64,000 nt of DNA from Hyposmocoma kahamanoa. Taxonomy: Eukaryota; Arthropoda; Insecta; Lepidoptera; Cosmopterigidae. Under the pieces are notes generated by a model. It searched no databases and was not told the origin of the DNA. It worked only from the letters and a program-made list of their open reading frames with translations. Each line of letters begins with the position of its first letter. Position 1 is the stretch's first letter. A program made the position numbers and the translations under genes. The stretch is from NCBI RefSeq assembly GCF_003589595.1, contig NW_020653852.1, positions 4,104,340 to 4,168,339 on the forward strand. The letters are read 5' to 3'. Positions 52,703 through 63,860 of the stretch are shown one piece after another.

Positions 52703-53628
52703 AGTCACCACGGGCCAAATCCGGTTTGCGGTATCGTTTGATTCGGTCCGCAGTCACTACATCCATCTTTATAAATACCACCCGATAAACAAATTCAATA
52801 GGTATTCATTATTCAGCAAAACGCTGGGCTTTCTATATAACGTGGAAAGCGTTGCTACTGCTTTTATAAGTCGAGAAGCATGTCAAAATTTCGAGACTTT
52901 TCTAGAACACTAAAGAGCAATAAACAAATAAAATCAATATATTTGGCCCGCTTCAATATTGTAATTATTTTAAATGGCCCTTCTCATCTATTTTTGGAAG
53001 ATTCATTTCATTCGGACCTGGGACTGTTCAGTATCTTAAGAATCCAGGATCTCCACCTTTTGTTTTTACTAAGTTTAAGTATGGAGCTATTTTTATTAAA
53101 GAGTAATTTAAAAAGTTAGTAATTTCAATGTTTTAGATATGCGTGTGATTGTGTATCTGGTACACAATATACGAATATAAATACTCAACATATTGCATAG
53201 CAATAATGTATAATTAGGTATCACAGACAGTCCTCTATATATTCTACAATGCTCCGGCGTGGCCAGGTAAAAGTAAGTAAGCCGAGGTTGCTCCACGAAG
53301 ACTCAGGAGGATGCTGGGATTCCTGAAAGAGCTTGGGTGGCATTAGCACGACTTCTTTACAGGTCTTATAGTCACGCCTAACTCGATCTAATACTGACCT
53401 AAGAACTCGATAATTCTTCACACTTAAATCGTTATTCAGTTAACACTTTATACGTATAGTGAAGTTACGGATACTATTACGCCACTTCATTTAACAGGCG
53501 TGGAAAGGTTAAAATAAGGAATAGTTTTTTCCCCGCTCAGTTTTGATGGAACTAAGATATTTGATGTTTAGTAAAAATCAGCGCAATGAATTGAGTAAAT
53601 ACCTAAAGGCATCATTCACGCATATGTT
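52703..53628. other. No gene recognised
   Basis: A 79-codon frame at 52880-53119 and a 66-codon minus frame at 53421-53221 (NYRVLRSVLDRVRRDYKTCK) look less random than average, but I cannot place either. Confidence 0.35.
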
Positions 53629-53858
53629 AGCAGAGAGTTCCTTGTAAAAAAGGTCTTCCAGGGAAGTACTGCCAGCTTACCTTTTTATAGCTGTCAAGTA
53701 GTAATATGAGCGTTACCACGTTCCAGTTTTGAAGAGTTAGTTAGGGTGCTGGTAGGCAAGGGACCTCTCAAATCTTTCACTGTTATTGTTATTGACAGGC
53801 GTGTCTCATACCAGCAGGTGCACGACTTGTTCATTCCGTCACTTGGTGTCATAAAAAA
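53629..53858 (+). repeat. A-repeat copy 21, diverged but end to end
   Basis: Head GCAGAGAGTTCCTTGTAAAA to tail CGTCACTTGGTGTCATAAAA, with a central deletion before CTCTCAAATC. Confidence 0.72.
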
Positions 53859-54229
53859 ATACGCTTGCCTAAGTAGAATCGTGAATTGTAAACAAAGCCC
53901 TATTCAATGTTACATTCAAATTCAAAGCGTGTTGAATGCAAACCTGCCAGTTCTAAAAAAGTACATAAACTGAATAGACCATCGGTTGTTGTAAAAAAAT
54001 ATATAAAAAAAAGTTAAAGCAAAAAAGAGAGTTTTCAATTTAGTTGAATTTATTCTTTTATGTTGCTAGGCTTTTGGCTTCATATTGATGAATTATTAAA
54101 ACCTAGTCATGAATATGAGTTGTACGCGCATTGTAACAAAAAAACGAACTACACTCTTGATGTAATAAAGACACATCCGCAAAATAACAATTTTCAGAAG
54201 GAAAGTTTAAAAATTGTACAAACGAATTT
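53859..54229. other. No gene; AT-rich
   Basis: Nothing recognised. Confidence 0.45.
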
Positions 54230-54310
54230 TTAATATAATGATCGAACATTAAAAAAAATCGTTCGAACCGGTTGGGTTTGCACTAGCACCTTCAGCATAC
54301 CGTGCTGAAC
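54230..54310 (-). repeat. B-SINE tail and B box, decayed
   Basis: The minus strand gives CCGGTTCGAACGATTTTTTT then AATGTTCGATCATTA. Confidence 0.5.
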
Positions 54311-55202
54311 ACTACTTACTACTAAGTAGTCTTCAGCACTTCACTGACCGAATCCCATGTGCAAGACCAGACTGCTGAGAAGACGTTTTCGTTAATTTAC
54401 ATTTTAAAAAGAATATTGTAATTTACACACATGTATATAGAATTTGTATAAATAGTCTAGTTTTTAGAAATAAAGATCTCTTTATATCCAGGCATCAACG
54501 CTGACGATGGAATTCTTGTGACCACAGACAGCATCCTCTCACTGCAGCCAAGTCACTGTAAGACGACAATTTGTTTGAGCCGGGTACGATACAGGGCTGG
54601 ATTTTTTTAGGTTAGGGTTGTTGAAAAAAATCTCTCAGTTTTTTTGTATTTTAGTACCTATTGAAAATGCCCAGTGCTGATCTGTAGGTTGTAAATTTAA
54701 CTATTTCAGATGCAATTTTTTAACCTATAAGGAATAGATTAACCCTGCCCTCTTCGATTTGTTTCATGTAATTCGTTTTTTTTTGTAAGATTTATGTGTT
54801 TAAAACACTTTTTTCAATTAATGTAATATTTTTAAAATGCAACTTTTACTTACAGACATAAACCGTATCTAGACTTACTCGATTTTCTTCAAGTAAATAT
54901 TTGTATAAATAGCTCTATTCGCTACGCTATTATCAACATTGTCATCAATCATACGACCCGTTGCTGGGCATTATACTGGTCCAATGCGGGTTGCGGGCCT
55001 TACATGTTTTACCGAGGGTCTTCGGTGTGCAGGGTTCATTACAATAATATCCCTAATATAACGTATTTAATTAATTACCAACGGTTGCTGAAACACCTCT
55101 TCGCAGCTTCGCTTTTAGAAATAATTGATTTAAATTTAAATGATAATTTTAAATTTGCAAAAGCAGCAGGCAAAAAAATGTAAACGGACATCTTTCTTAC
55201 TA
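54311..55202. other. No gene; LINE 3'-end motif at about 54950-54980
   Basis: ATACGACCCGTTGCTGGGCA resembles the RTE 3' motif at 6030-6055 in the same orientation. The rest is AT-rich. Confidence 0.4.
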
Positions 55203-55380
55203 ATAATAATAACGCACACACTCAACATAGCTCCGCACTAGGAAAACCCTGTGTCACGGGTGGCATGGACACACACATAGACAACGCAAATTACACCAAA
55301 AGTCACGAGTGAAATAAATGTAGGCCATACAAATATTTATCTCGACTCTCGGTAACCATTCGGCCACGGAGGCAGATCGA
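55203..55380 (-). repeat. C-SINE copy 4, B box deleted
   Basis: CACACACTCAACATAGCTCC to ATTCGGCCACGGAGGCAGA. The segment between the body and the A box is shortened (CTCGACTCTCGGTAACC). Confidence 0.72.
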
Positions 55381-56199
55381 TTCGTTTTCTCTGAGACATA
55401 AAATAAATTAAATCAATGCATATTTTAATCTGCTCTGATATAAATTAACTTTGATAGTTTCATGTAGAGCCTGTCTTAGTTTTGACAAAGGAGTACTAAA
55501 AAAACTGAAACAATATTCAGAAACGCAAGCAAACTTGCTTCTGGCACTCGCCGGCCGCTGCGCGCTAGCTTCGCGCGCTCGGCTCGTTCTGCTTTTAAAT
55601 ATACTAACCTAACCTTAACTACTGAATGCAGAGCGCAACCAGGATTTGACTTTAATAAAAAAGAGGATTAAATACTTTTTACTATTAAATATTAATATAA
55701 TGTGCTTAAACATAATTTTAGTGTTACCATGAATGCAGTTCTTTTATATTTCAACTAATATATATATATAGGTATATGAAACATAAAAAAATGATATCGT
55801 TTATTTAAAAAAGTGCACATTTACGATAAATCAATTTAATAAACCAAAGTGAAAATATACGTGTTGCATCACCAACATGGAGAGTTTTGAAGATCATTCG
55901 ATGCTTTTCTTTGTTTACAAACGTCAAGTCAGTTATAAATCAACTAATTGGTGAATGCAAATTAAGTCGAAGTATATTTGTTTCACGTGCACGCAAATTA
56001 TTCTTGAAATCATCAACATTGAATAAACTTTGTAAGATTGATTTTCGTGACAATAATGAATAAGAAACTCGAGTTGCTCTTTATAATTAGACATTGATTA
56101 TATACACAAATGTGCTTCACGCCGTTTTCCAATCATGGTAACCAGGGGCAACGGCCTTCTACTTGTTACGATCCTGATGGAGGCACTTCACGTAGCTAC
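55381..56199. other. No gene; GC-rich patch and TTAGG-like trace
   Basis: 55530-55595 is GC-rich (GCCGGCCGCTGCGCGC). At 55603-55619 CTAACCTAACCTTAACT is telomere-like. An AT dinucleotide run is at 55758-55771. Confidence 0.4.
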
Positions 56200-56345
56200 T
56201 TTTCTTTATGATGCTAAGTAGCGGGATCGACAAGTCGTGCGCCTGATGATCCAGTTGCAGTGCCACTCAGAGCTTTAATTCGCAAAGATCTGAGGGGCAC
56301 TGCCACTGCTCCCGCCATCCTGAGATATAAATTGACAAATGTGCG
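56200..56345 (-). repeat. A-repeat copy 22, left half of a split copy
   Basis: TTTCTTTATGATGCTAAGTA to CTGAGATATAAATTGACAAA. The family sequence resumes at 57136. Confidence 0.75.
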
Positions 56346-57135
56346 CCATTTATTATGCGAACAGCCCAGGAATGTAGTTCAATTTTGTTTTCGAGTACAT
56401 ACAACACTAGTATCTTGAAGGTGCGACTGAATAGGCATCTTCTGGACGAGCTCGTTCTATCCTAGATCCTATCCGCTCACGCGATGCGCTCATCCTACCG
56501 CAAAATGGCGGCTATTTGGTTTCGCAAATTAGAAAAGGATTCAGTTTAAATACAAGTTTTTATAAATAAAAATTATTATTCTGCATTGCTAAATAAATAC
56601 CCTCCGTACTACCAACACAAAACAAAACATCTCAAATAAAATGCAGTAATACACCGCAAATCCTGCACTTAAAAAGCACTAATGAAATTTTTGGTGTACT
56701 TGGGTAAATATGATAATATTCCGTTTGAGCGGTTCTAACGTTTACCATGAAATCACTCCTTAAAGTATAGTTTATAAACATTGATATTCAGGGTAAACTT
56801 AAAAAACGCTACTTACGGTATGTTTTCAATAAATAAACACTGCAATCACCAGCCCAAATAATAACACACACGATTGTCGTGACGTATTTTTGAAGTTGTT
56901 TTTTGAAGCAGGCATTAAAAACTTTATGGTTTGCTAGAGTAGTTACCGAAATAGCAATTAGTATTAGTTCTTTTACCTGTTATAACTTCGATATCCGATA
57001 AATCGGTATAAAATCATCACCGGCACCTCTAGGTGTGGTATGCGTCTACGGCTGCATGTATCGCGGGAGCGGATAGCCTTGCTCCAGAACTAGGTAGTGA
57101 TTAAGAGCAAATACATTTAATTAAAAAAAACCACA
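56346..57135 (+). pseudogene. LINE 3' end (family P), interrupted by an F-MITE
   Basis: At 56363-56454 one frame reads TAQECSSILFSSTYNTSILK, then VRLNRHLLDELVLS and a TAG. The R.NRHLL ending resembles Jockey-like RT C-termini such as the 32.5-kb element. The 3' UTR is cut by the MITE at 56471 and resumes at 57074, ending in an A-rich tail TTTAATTAAAAAAAA (57117-57131). It sits inside an A-repeat. Confidence 0.5.
56472..57073 (+). mobile_element. F-MITE copy 4
   Basis: 602 bp, ends CCGCTCACGCGAT and its inverse (one change, CGCGGGAGCGG), with TA at 56470-56471 and 57074-57075. Same orientation as copy 1. Confidence 0.87.
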
Positions 57136-57255
57136 CCCCAGCACCCCTTCCCTTTAAAACCGGAATGCAATAATGCTCACATTACTGCTTGGCGACAGAA
57201 ATAGGTAAGGTGGCAGTACTTCTTTGGACGAACTGTTTCACAAGCTCTACTACTA
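57136..57255 (-). repeat. A-repeat copy 23, right half of the split copy
   Basis: CAGCACCCCTTCCCTTTAAA to TTTCACAAGCTCTACTACT. It continues the 56200-56345 piece, with about 25 family bases missing at the junction. Confidence 0.75.
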
Positions 57256-58719
57256 CTTCTACAACGTACGTATGATTACATGTGGCTTTATAATAATACC
57301 AAGGATACAAATTTTTTATTAATTTTATGAAGAATCTTGATAGCCAAATTTGACAAGTTTCTTTTTCATTGTGGGATTTTTATTGTGATACTTATATTAC
57401 AGTTCCAGTACATTCACAAGTACTCTGTTTTTAGTTTCGACAGTGCCTACGTTTGCAGCGTCCCATAAAACCCATTGTACGATCAGCCCTAGCGTTACGA
57501 AATGGAAACTTCATAAATATTGAACGGCACTCTCGTGTAATCGGTGAACGCTTCCATTTCGCTTTTAAATCTCTTCCAAACTGGCATCAAATGTACATTA
57601 CATTACTGTCTCTCTCCCTCTCTCTTTCATTTGGTACTTAAGCTTATAAAATTATTAAAGTTATTACCAAATCTTTGTGGTCACCTGGGTACCATTGGTT
57701 TACAGGGACAATAAAATTATTGCTAGCGGCGTCCTTAAATATTTGTACAGAGTAGCGATGCCGGATTTTGAATGTTACCAATACTAATCATTCTAATGAA
57801 TATCATTCGCCTAAGTCGAAGCACAGTCATTTGACTCGAGTCGAATGATTACCGACACCGAATGCCTCTCCTGCCATTCGGTCGGGTACACGAATGATTA
57901 TATCGGAACAACTCTGAACCATTAACCATGTCCATATCAAAATATTCCTGTCCCGGATACATTTCTGCCGTTCACTAACTAAAATACGGTTAAATGACAA
58001 AATATTTTTTTGAGATGTCCAAAAAAACCATAACCCAGTATTAGAATATTGAAATTGTTTAATGATATTTCAGCTATGCATCGTTAGGGTAAGATAACTA
58101 ATTTTATCTGTTTTTAAAAGTCGATTTTGTAATATTTAAAACGGATATTTCACCATTTTGTTACTTAGCCTCGTTTTATTAGTGGACGGCAGAATTACGG
58201 TATTTATCATGGTGTATTTATCAGAGGACAAGGCAGAAATGCTCTATGGAACCTATGGATTAGTCATTACTAATCCAAGTATTCAAATTACCATTCGAAT
58301 ACGAAAATTAGTAAGGTTACTAATTTGTCATTCGTATGACAGGATTAATAATTACTAATGAGTCGAATATCGAATTATTCGTAATCGCGCATCGTACTTT
58401 CCTGTGACCGTTTAAGGCGCTGTAAATTTTCCATAGAACATTGTGTATTGTATTGTACGCGGTCGCTAAAGACATTTATCAAACTTAACTCGTGGTAGAG
58501 GCACTGTTAAATATTATTAGTATACACGCACCCGGCGCTAATGAATTACATGTTGTATAAAAAATGAGAGCAATTTCGAATAATTTATTTATGTGTGGGT
58601 ATACTAATATTTAAATACATTCTTTATATTAGACGGTGAGTGAACGTCTCCAAGGTCCTTTGAGATGTGGCTTTATAAATGTATATGCTGAGCATACCTT
58701 GAGTTCAAAGGGTCTCCAA
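57256..58719. other. No gene; one palindrome-rich stretch
   Basis: 57760-58380 contains many ATTCGAAT-like and ACTAATCATT-like short palindromes. Its outer ends (GTAGCGATGCCGGATTTTG and the inverse near 58400) match weakly, so a decayed MITE is possible. A CT-rich run is at 57609-57632. Confidence 0.35.
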
Positions 58720-59000
58720 TATTCTCTGTATACTGTAAAGGAAAGGGAGTTGCAGTATTTTGGTCACGTAATGACGAGCAATAGAAAATGGATTCTTCAA
58801 CTAATAGTGCACGAAGAAATCCAAGAAAAGCGTAGTCGTAACAAAAGGAACACATTGTGATTGAAGAACCTGAGAGACTGGTTGAATCTTAGCACACGTT
58901 CCCTGTTTCGTGCGGTGATTTAAAAAATGAGGTTAGTTGTGATGGTTACCAACCTTCGCAGAGAAGCGACACGTAAAGAAGAAGAAGAACAACGTATCCA
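58720..59000 (+). pseudogene. LINE 3' end (family O), RT C-terminus with two stops
   Basis: The plus frame reads KERELQYFGHVMTSNRKWIL, then QLIVHEEIQEKRSRNKRNT, a TGA where Trp is expected, LKNLRDWLNLSTRSLFRAVI, a TAA, and MRLVVMVTNLRREATRK. The LQY.GH.MR...WLK.LR.W pattern is typical of arthropod RTE/CR1-like endonuclease-RT proteins. The 3' end is a GAA repeat at 58978-58988. Confidence 0.75.
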
Positions 59001-59029
59001 AATGCGTGAGTGTGACGGAAGTGGTGTGT

Positions 59030-59054
59030 AAGAGAGAGAGAGAGAGAGTGAGAG
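59030..59054 (+). repeat. (AG)n microsatellite
   Basis: About nine AG units, then one GTG interruption and two more. Confidence 0.9.
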
Positions 59055-59197
59055 AATAAACGATAGTAAAAGAGAAGACGTCAGCTCTGTGATTTTTTGT
59101 AGAAAGTTTTTTGAAGAAGCGTGAGTAAACCAGTTTCACCAAAGCCTCCAACATAATATATGTAATTTAAGATATTATACACTCCTGGATATAAATA

Positions 59198-59372
59198 GCA
59201 GCAGTAGAGGTCCTTGTGAAAGAGTTCGTCCAGGGAAGTACTGCCTTACCTATTTCTGCCGCCAAGCAGTAATGCGTTCCGATTTAGAAGGGTAAGGGTG
59301 CTAGTGAAATTACAGGCCCATGGGGCTTGTCAACTTAAGTCTTAGAGTAATGGGCGCAGTACCCATTACTGT
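59198..59372 (+). repeat. A-repeat copy 24, 3' half missing
   Basis: CAGCAGTAGAGGTCCTTGTG to AATGGGCGCAGTACCCATTA, where GTACCCATTAC forms a short palindrome with AGTAATGGGC. Confidence 0.75.
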
Positions 59373-59460
59373 GACTGTACATTACTTTACCAGGGTGTCC
59401 TACAAGGCATCGTTTTGGGGCCAATAGTCTATTTTAAGTTTTGAAACAAGCTATAAATTT

Positions 59461-59697
59461 TAGTAGAAGTAGAGGTCCTTGTGAATGAGAGTTCGTCGAG
59501 GAAAGAACTGTCACCTAACCTATTCCTTTCGCCAAGCAGTAATGTAAGGGTGCTGGTGACGGGCGCAGTGTTAGTGCCCCTCAGATCTTTGTGATTGAAA
59601 GCTCTGAGTGGCACTGCAACTATTATGAATAGGCGTATTGCTTACCACCAGGAGCACGACTTATTCATCACGTCACTTGGTTTTATAAAAAAAAAAT
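59461..59697 (+). repeat. A-repeat copy 25, end to end
   Basis: Head AGTAGAAGTAGAGGTCCTTG, tail CGTCACTTGGTTTTATAAAA. A deletion removes the GTGCTGGTGAAATTACAGG segment. Confidence 0.8.
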
Positions 59698-59855
59698 GCT
59701 TTTTCACTCTCGCCTTGAAAAGGCCCAAGTTATAAAATATATATTAATTATTAAGGTTTGCATGCTCCATCGCCGATCTCATCGTCACTTTCCATTAGGT
59801 GAGATGGATATTAAACGCGCACTTACAGTTTATAAAAATAAATAAATAAATAAAT
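59698..59855 (+). pseudogene. LINE family M 3' end with inverted 5' segment
   Basis: 59757-59835 is the family M 3' end in plus orientation (TGCATGCTCCATCGCCGATC to an AAATAAATAAATAAATAAAT tail). 59704-59736 (CACTCTCGCCTTGAAAAGG) is the adjacent upstream part, but inverted. This arrangement is the mark of twin priming. Confidence 0.72.
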
Positions 59856-60185
59856 TGACCAGTTCGTTGATCATGGATACATGGTGTTTAGCATTCTACA
59901 TTCAGCCCTGCGTCAAAGTTTAATTTGATTGCTAAAACAAACCTTGTTTGCCAAACACGACGTTGATGTAATTAGAGAGTTGAGCTTCTACATGCTGGTT
60001 CCGGAATTAAGGCCATTGTTTTGTTTTTGAAGGTTCCATAGTGAAATAAGGAAACCTCACTAAAACAGTCACGCGTCTGTCACATTTTGATCTGAAATAG
60101 TTCAAAGCAGAAACTTGATTAGATTTTTAATTGCTTGACCCAAAATGGTTGCCAAACGGTTTGTGTATCTACGAGACACACAACA
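59856..60185. other. No gene recognised
   Basis: AT-rich sequence before the LINE below. The LINE homology may start slightly upstream, but I cannot support it. Confidence 0.4.
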
Positions 60186-61215
60186 CTGCTTGTTAATGGC
60201 CTTCCTAGATCTGTAAAATCATCTATCTGCCTTAAGTTTGCTAACGATGTCATACTCGCTTTACCGGTGAAGTGCACCGCGAATTTTGATCTACTCCAGG
60301 CTGATATTAACAACATTTCCGTTAGGAGCCGGGACAACAGATTGTAGATGAATGTTGAAAAGTGTTCAATGATATCTTATTCCCGGTGAGTTCCAATTTG
60401 CAATGAGTACAACCTCGGTGGTACGACCTTGAACTGTGTGAAGTCTGTTCGTGATTTGGGAGTATTAGTAGTATAGTATTTTGGGAGTATATAATTAGTA
60501 GTAGTAGTTCGACATTCAACTCAAATTTAACGATCGTATTATCGATGTATGTAATCGTTCTTGGCAAAGTGTTGGCTTCATCAAGCGGCAATCTAAGTTT
60601 TTTGACCATCGACAGGCGATTTGTAATTTATATAACGCCTTTGTTCGAAGTAAATTGGAAACTACGCGCGCATTGTGGAGTCCCCACAATAAACTCTATA
60701 TTGCAATGTTGAAAGGAACGCAGAAATCATTTTTGAGATATTTGTGTTTATAATAAACTTTATAGGTACTATCCTTATATGTACCCTACACCCTTTAATT
60801 TGGAAATGGTATAGTACAGATAGCTTGAGATCGGGCAAAAACTGGCGCTTCTAAAATATATTTTAAGCTAATAAGAGGATATATAATTAACCTTCCTTGA
60901 TTGGCTCAAATTCCTTTTTTTATCCCGCCAATATTACGTTGCGTCCTTCGTCAGCGCGAATACCCTCTGTTCAACTTTCATCTAACCCGCACAATGACAA
61001 TAAGACGAACACCATTCTTCGGAGCACTAGCCGTTATCGAATCCTTAAGTAGGACAAATAATATTGATGTGTACAGCAACACTGAATTAAAATTTCTAAC
61101 ATCTGCTGGTTACTATTTGGAGACGGTCACCGCCCAAAGCTCGGTGGTCCAAATTCCGCATCTTACCTTTGACCGGTTATCGACTCAACCCTTATGTGAC
61201 CATGACTTATAAGTA
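60186..61215 (+). pseudogene. Jockey/CR1-like LINE (family N), RT palm to C-terminus
   Basis: Pieces in order: NGLPRSVKSSICLKFANDVI at 60195-60260 (the catalytic box FADD reads FAND), FDLLQADINNISV at about 60280, CNEYNLGGTTLN and VKSVRDLGVL at 60400-60470, RIIDVCNRSWQSVGFIKRQS at about 60535, HRQAICNLYNAFVRSKLE at 60610-60660 and LWSPHNKLYIAML at about 60673. The last open stretch to 61212 holds PPILRCVLRQREYPLFNF. Stops and frameshifts separate most pieces. No endonuclease remains. Confidence 0.78.
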
Positions 61216-61285
61216 CCTACTGTAAGTGTGATTTGTACAAAATAAATAAACGAACGGATGCAAATATACCTATCAAATAAATAAT

Positions 61286-61428
61286 AACTGCCTCTGTGGC
61301 CGAACGGTTACCATGCGGTCAGTCGGAGGTCCCAGGTTCGATTCCCGGGCCGGGAGAAATATTTGTATGGTCTACATTTATTTCTGCGACTCAAGGTTTC
61401 CCTAGTGCGCGGCTATGTTGAGTTGATA
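61286..61428 (+). repeat. C-SINE copy 5, best tRNA-like head
   Basis: TGCCTCTGTGGCCGAACGG (A-box region) and GGTTCGATTCCC (B box) are intact and about 45 bases apart, the best promoter-like pair in the window. The body is shortened before CTAGTGCGCGGCTATGTTG. Confidence 0.82.
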
Positions 61429-61435
61429 AATTCAC

Positions 61436-61620
61436 AAACGTTATTTTAATCCCAAAGTAAGTAACTAAAGCACTTATGGAAATCGGAAACATTGACCGTA
61501 CCACAAGCACCCAGACCCGAGACAATATAGAAAAATTTGTTGTACATTGACCCGACCAGAACTGACGACACCATGGAAACCTGTGTGCCAGCCTCTTTAC
61601 CATGGAGGTCTTCAAATAAT
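61436..61620 (-). repeat. D-SINE copy 2, B box damaged
   Basis: TTTTAATCCCAAAGTAAGTA to CTTTACCATGGAGGTCTTC. The D1 B box GGGTTTGATCCCC is replaced by CGTCAGTTCTGG. It lies 8 bases from the C-SINE. Confidence 0.72.
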
Positions 61621-61720
61621 GTACTATAAAGGTGTAGGTCAGGTTTGTAAATTTTATTTATTTTATCACATCTGCCGGCAACCACTGAAACCAACTGCGA
61701 TTTTCCAATTACAATTTTAA

Positions 61721-61962
61721 TAGCAGCAGAGATCCTTGTGAAAGTTGTAACTTATGTCTCAGGGCGCAGTGGCAGTGCGTCTCAGATCTTTGTATTTTTG
61801 TATACCAAGTGACGAGACGAACAAGTTCTAGGCCTGGTGGTAAGCGACACGCCTGTCCATAACAGTTGCAGTCCCATGTACCTATAATTTCACCAGCACC
61901 TTGCTTGCAAATGCTACTGAGGACTTGTTCGTCCTGTCGCTTGCTATCATAAACAAAATTGC
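61721..61962. repeat. A-repeat copies 26-28, rearranged inverted cluster
   Basis: 61721-61787 is plus (head joined to the CTCAGATCTTTG block), 61790-61907 is minus (tail to CACCAGCACC), and 61920-61962 is a plus-strand tail (GGACTTGTTCGTCCTGTCG). Large internal deletions. Confidence 0.65.
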
Positions 61963-62745
61963 GATGCAATATTCGACAGCTCGTAAGACTAGGTACTTCT
62001 TCTTCTTCAGCCTATAATACCCACTGCTGAGTATAGGCTTCTTCGTTTATACGCTATTCTTTTTAATCTTGGGCTATTTACATCGAGGTTTGCCAGTTAT
62101 TTATATCGGCCACCTACCTAGTCATCTGATGACTGAAATTTCTGGTGCTGGACTGACCTAAGTCTTCATTCTTGTAGTCTTCTGATTCATCAGTTAGGAG
62201 TTCCGCAGCTTATTTGATCCCACGACAGTTAGCTTATGCGACTCAGATTTCTGTTTCTTATTTTACTGCTCAAAATGATGACCCAATTACGCGCGTACTG
62301 ACTTTCTTTGGCGTTTATATCGTTTTATTTATGAATATTTTCTTATACATCACGTAGTCAGGAACTCATTATAAAATATAATAGGCATTGAAAACATTCA
62401 CCATTACTTACCTGTCGGCATGAAAAACGCAGCCATCATTACAGTTAGCAACAACTGTGAAACCGCAGTTCGCACTCACATTTTTGTTTTGTGCTATTAC
62501 ATTTCTTCCACCAACATTGCTACAATAGCATTTTTTCGCATATATTTCAAAAAGTTATTCCCCGTTCCCCTACCACACAGAAAAAAAGGATTTCTACTAA
62601 TAAGAAAGAGCAATTTCTCAAAATATTTGCTAATTCTGAAAAAATATTTATTAAAAGTAATAAAATATTGTCATTACAAAAATTCTGCTTATCTTTTTCT
62701 AATACAATTTTACTCTTAACTTTATTCTAACTTTGAGACAAATAC
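61963..62745. other. No gene; LINE 3'-end remnant at 61995-62045
   Basis: TTCTTCTTCTTCAGCC then CCCACTGCTGAGTATAGGC is, on the minus strand, the conserved 3' motif with a GAA-type tail. The remainder is AT-rich. Confidence 0.42.
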
Positions 62746-63145
62746 NNNNNNNNNNNNNNNNNNNNNNNNNNNNNNNNNNNNNNNNNNNNNNNNNNNNNNN
62801 NNNNNNNNNNNNNNNNNNNNNNNNNNNNNNNNNNNNNNNNNNNNNNNNNNNNNNNNNNNNNNNNNNNNNNNNNNNNNNNNNNNNNNNNNNNNNNNNNNNN
62901 NNNNNNNNNNNNNNNNNNNNNNNNNNNNNNNNNNNNNNNNNNNNNNNNNNNNNNNNNNNNNNNNNNNNNNNNNNNNNNNNNNNNNNNNNNNNNNNNNNNN
63001 NNNNNNNNNNNNNNNNNNNNNNNNNNNNNNNNNNNNNNNNNNNNNNNNNNNNNNNNNNNNNNNNNNNNNNNNNNNNNNNNNNNNNNNNNNNNNNNNNNNN
63101 NNNNNNNNNNNNNNNNNNNNNNNNNNNNNNNNNNNNNNNNNNNNN
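62746..63145. other. Assembly gap, 400 N
   Basis: The right edge is a TAGAA repeat; the frames running through it are artefacts. Confidence 0.99.
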
Positions 63146-63222
63146 TAGAATAGAAACTATTTATTACAACGCAACAAAACAAAAATACACAGTAAGAAAG
63201 ATAAATGAATATCAATACAATA
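63146..63222 (-). repeat. Retroposon 3' end with TAGAA tail, second copy
   Basis: TAGAATAGAAACTATTTATT then ACAACGCAACAAAAC follows the 40.5-kb copy. It is cut by the gap. Confidence 0.5.
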
Positions 63223-63224
63223 TC

Positions 63225-63520
63225 ACAGTTTAATAGCCACATATCTAGCCAGGGCTGGTAGCTGTAAAGGTATCTAACTGGGTGACGAAATACTTTCATA
63301 GATTTCTCATAGACGGCATTGCGGCTAAAAAGTCGTTGAAAACCAAACACAAAGATCTGACAACAAGAACATAGAAAAATTCGTGAGGTCCGCTGGTTCG
63401 TTCCGTGGCTTAGTCGGCATAGCGTCTGCCACGGTTTGCTAGGAGACGTTGGTTCGAATCCGGCCGGATCAAAGAATTTTTTCTAATTGTTCGATCTTTG
63501 TATTAATTTTAACATTAAAT
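63225..63520 (+). repeat. B-SINE copy, near full length
   Basis: Body from AGTTTAATAGCCACATATC; A box TGGCTTAGTCGGCATAGC (63403-63420), B box GGTTCGAATCC, tail TTTTTTCTAATTGTTCGATC. Together with 13541-13838 it defines the family. Confidence 0.78.
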
Positions 63521-63639
63521 AGTCAACACAATTAAAGTAGATGTCATGTGTGCGGCTGTGGCGTACGCAAAAGGATCCACTCAGATATAAATAACTATAC
63601 ATATTGATTTTAAATTCATGATATTTATTTACTTTTTTT

Positions 63640-63860
63640 CAAATAACACCACTAGTTTGTTGTAATTGTTAATAAAAAGATCAAACACAGAGACAAATTC
63701 CTTTGAGATACCGAGTCAACAGACCTTACGAATTCTTATGTGTTTGTTACAGATCTTTTGTATTGAGGTCTTCGGTTATTGTCCAGCATTACATACAGGG
63801 TTGAAAGGGTTGTATCCCTAACAAGCCGTGAGTAGGTTCACGGCAGCAAAACAGAAAACT
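63640..63860 (-). repeat. B-SINE variant, same subfamily as 34.35-34.62 kb
   Basis: Tail complement CACTAGTTTGTTGTAATTG and AAAAGATCAAACACAGA, then TGTTTGTTACAGATCTTTTG as in the 34.5-kb copy. The tRNA-like box is mostly deleted between ATTCCTTTGAG and ACCGAGTCAAC. Confidence 0.6.

Noticed and set aside
55530..55600. GC-rich patch as a CpG island promoter
   Set aside because: Only about 65 bases long, with no gene next to it; it reads more like a small palindromic repeat.
57745..58420. MITE of about 670 bp with many short palindromes
   Set aside because: The outer ends match only weakly and no target duplication could be defined, so it is left as unassigned sequence.
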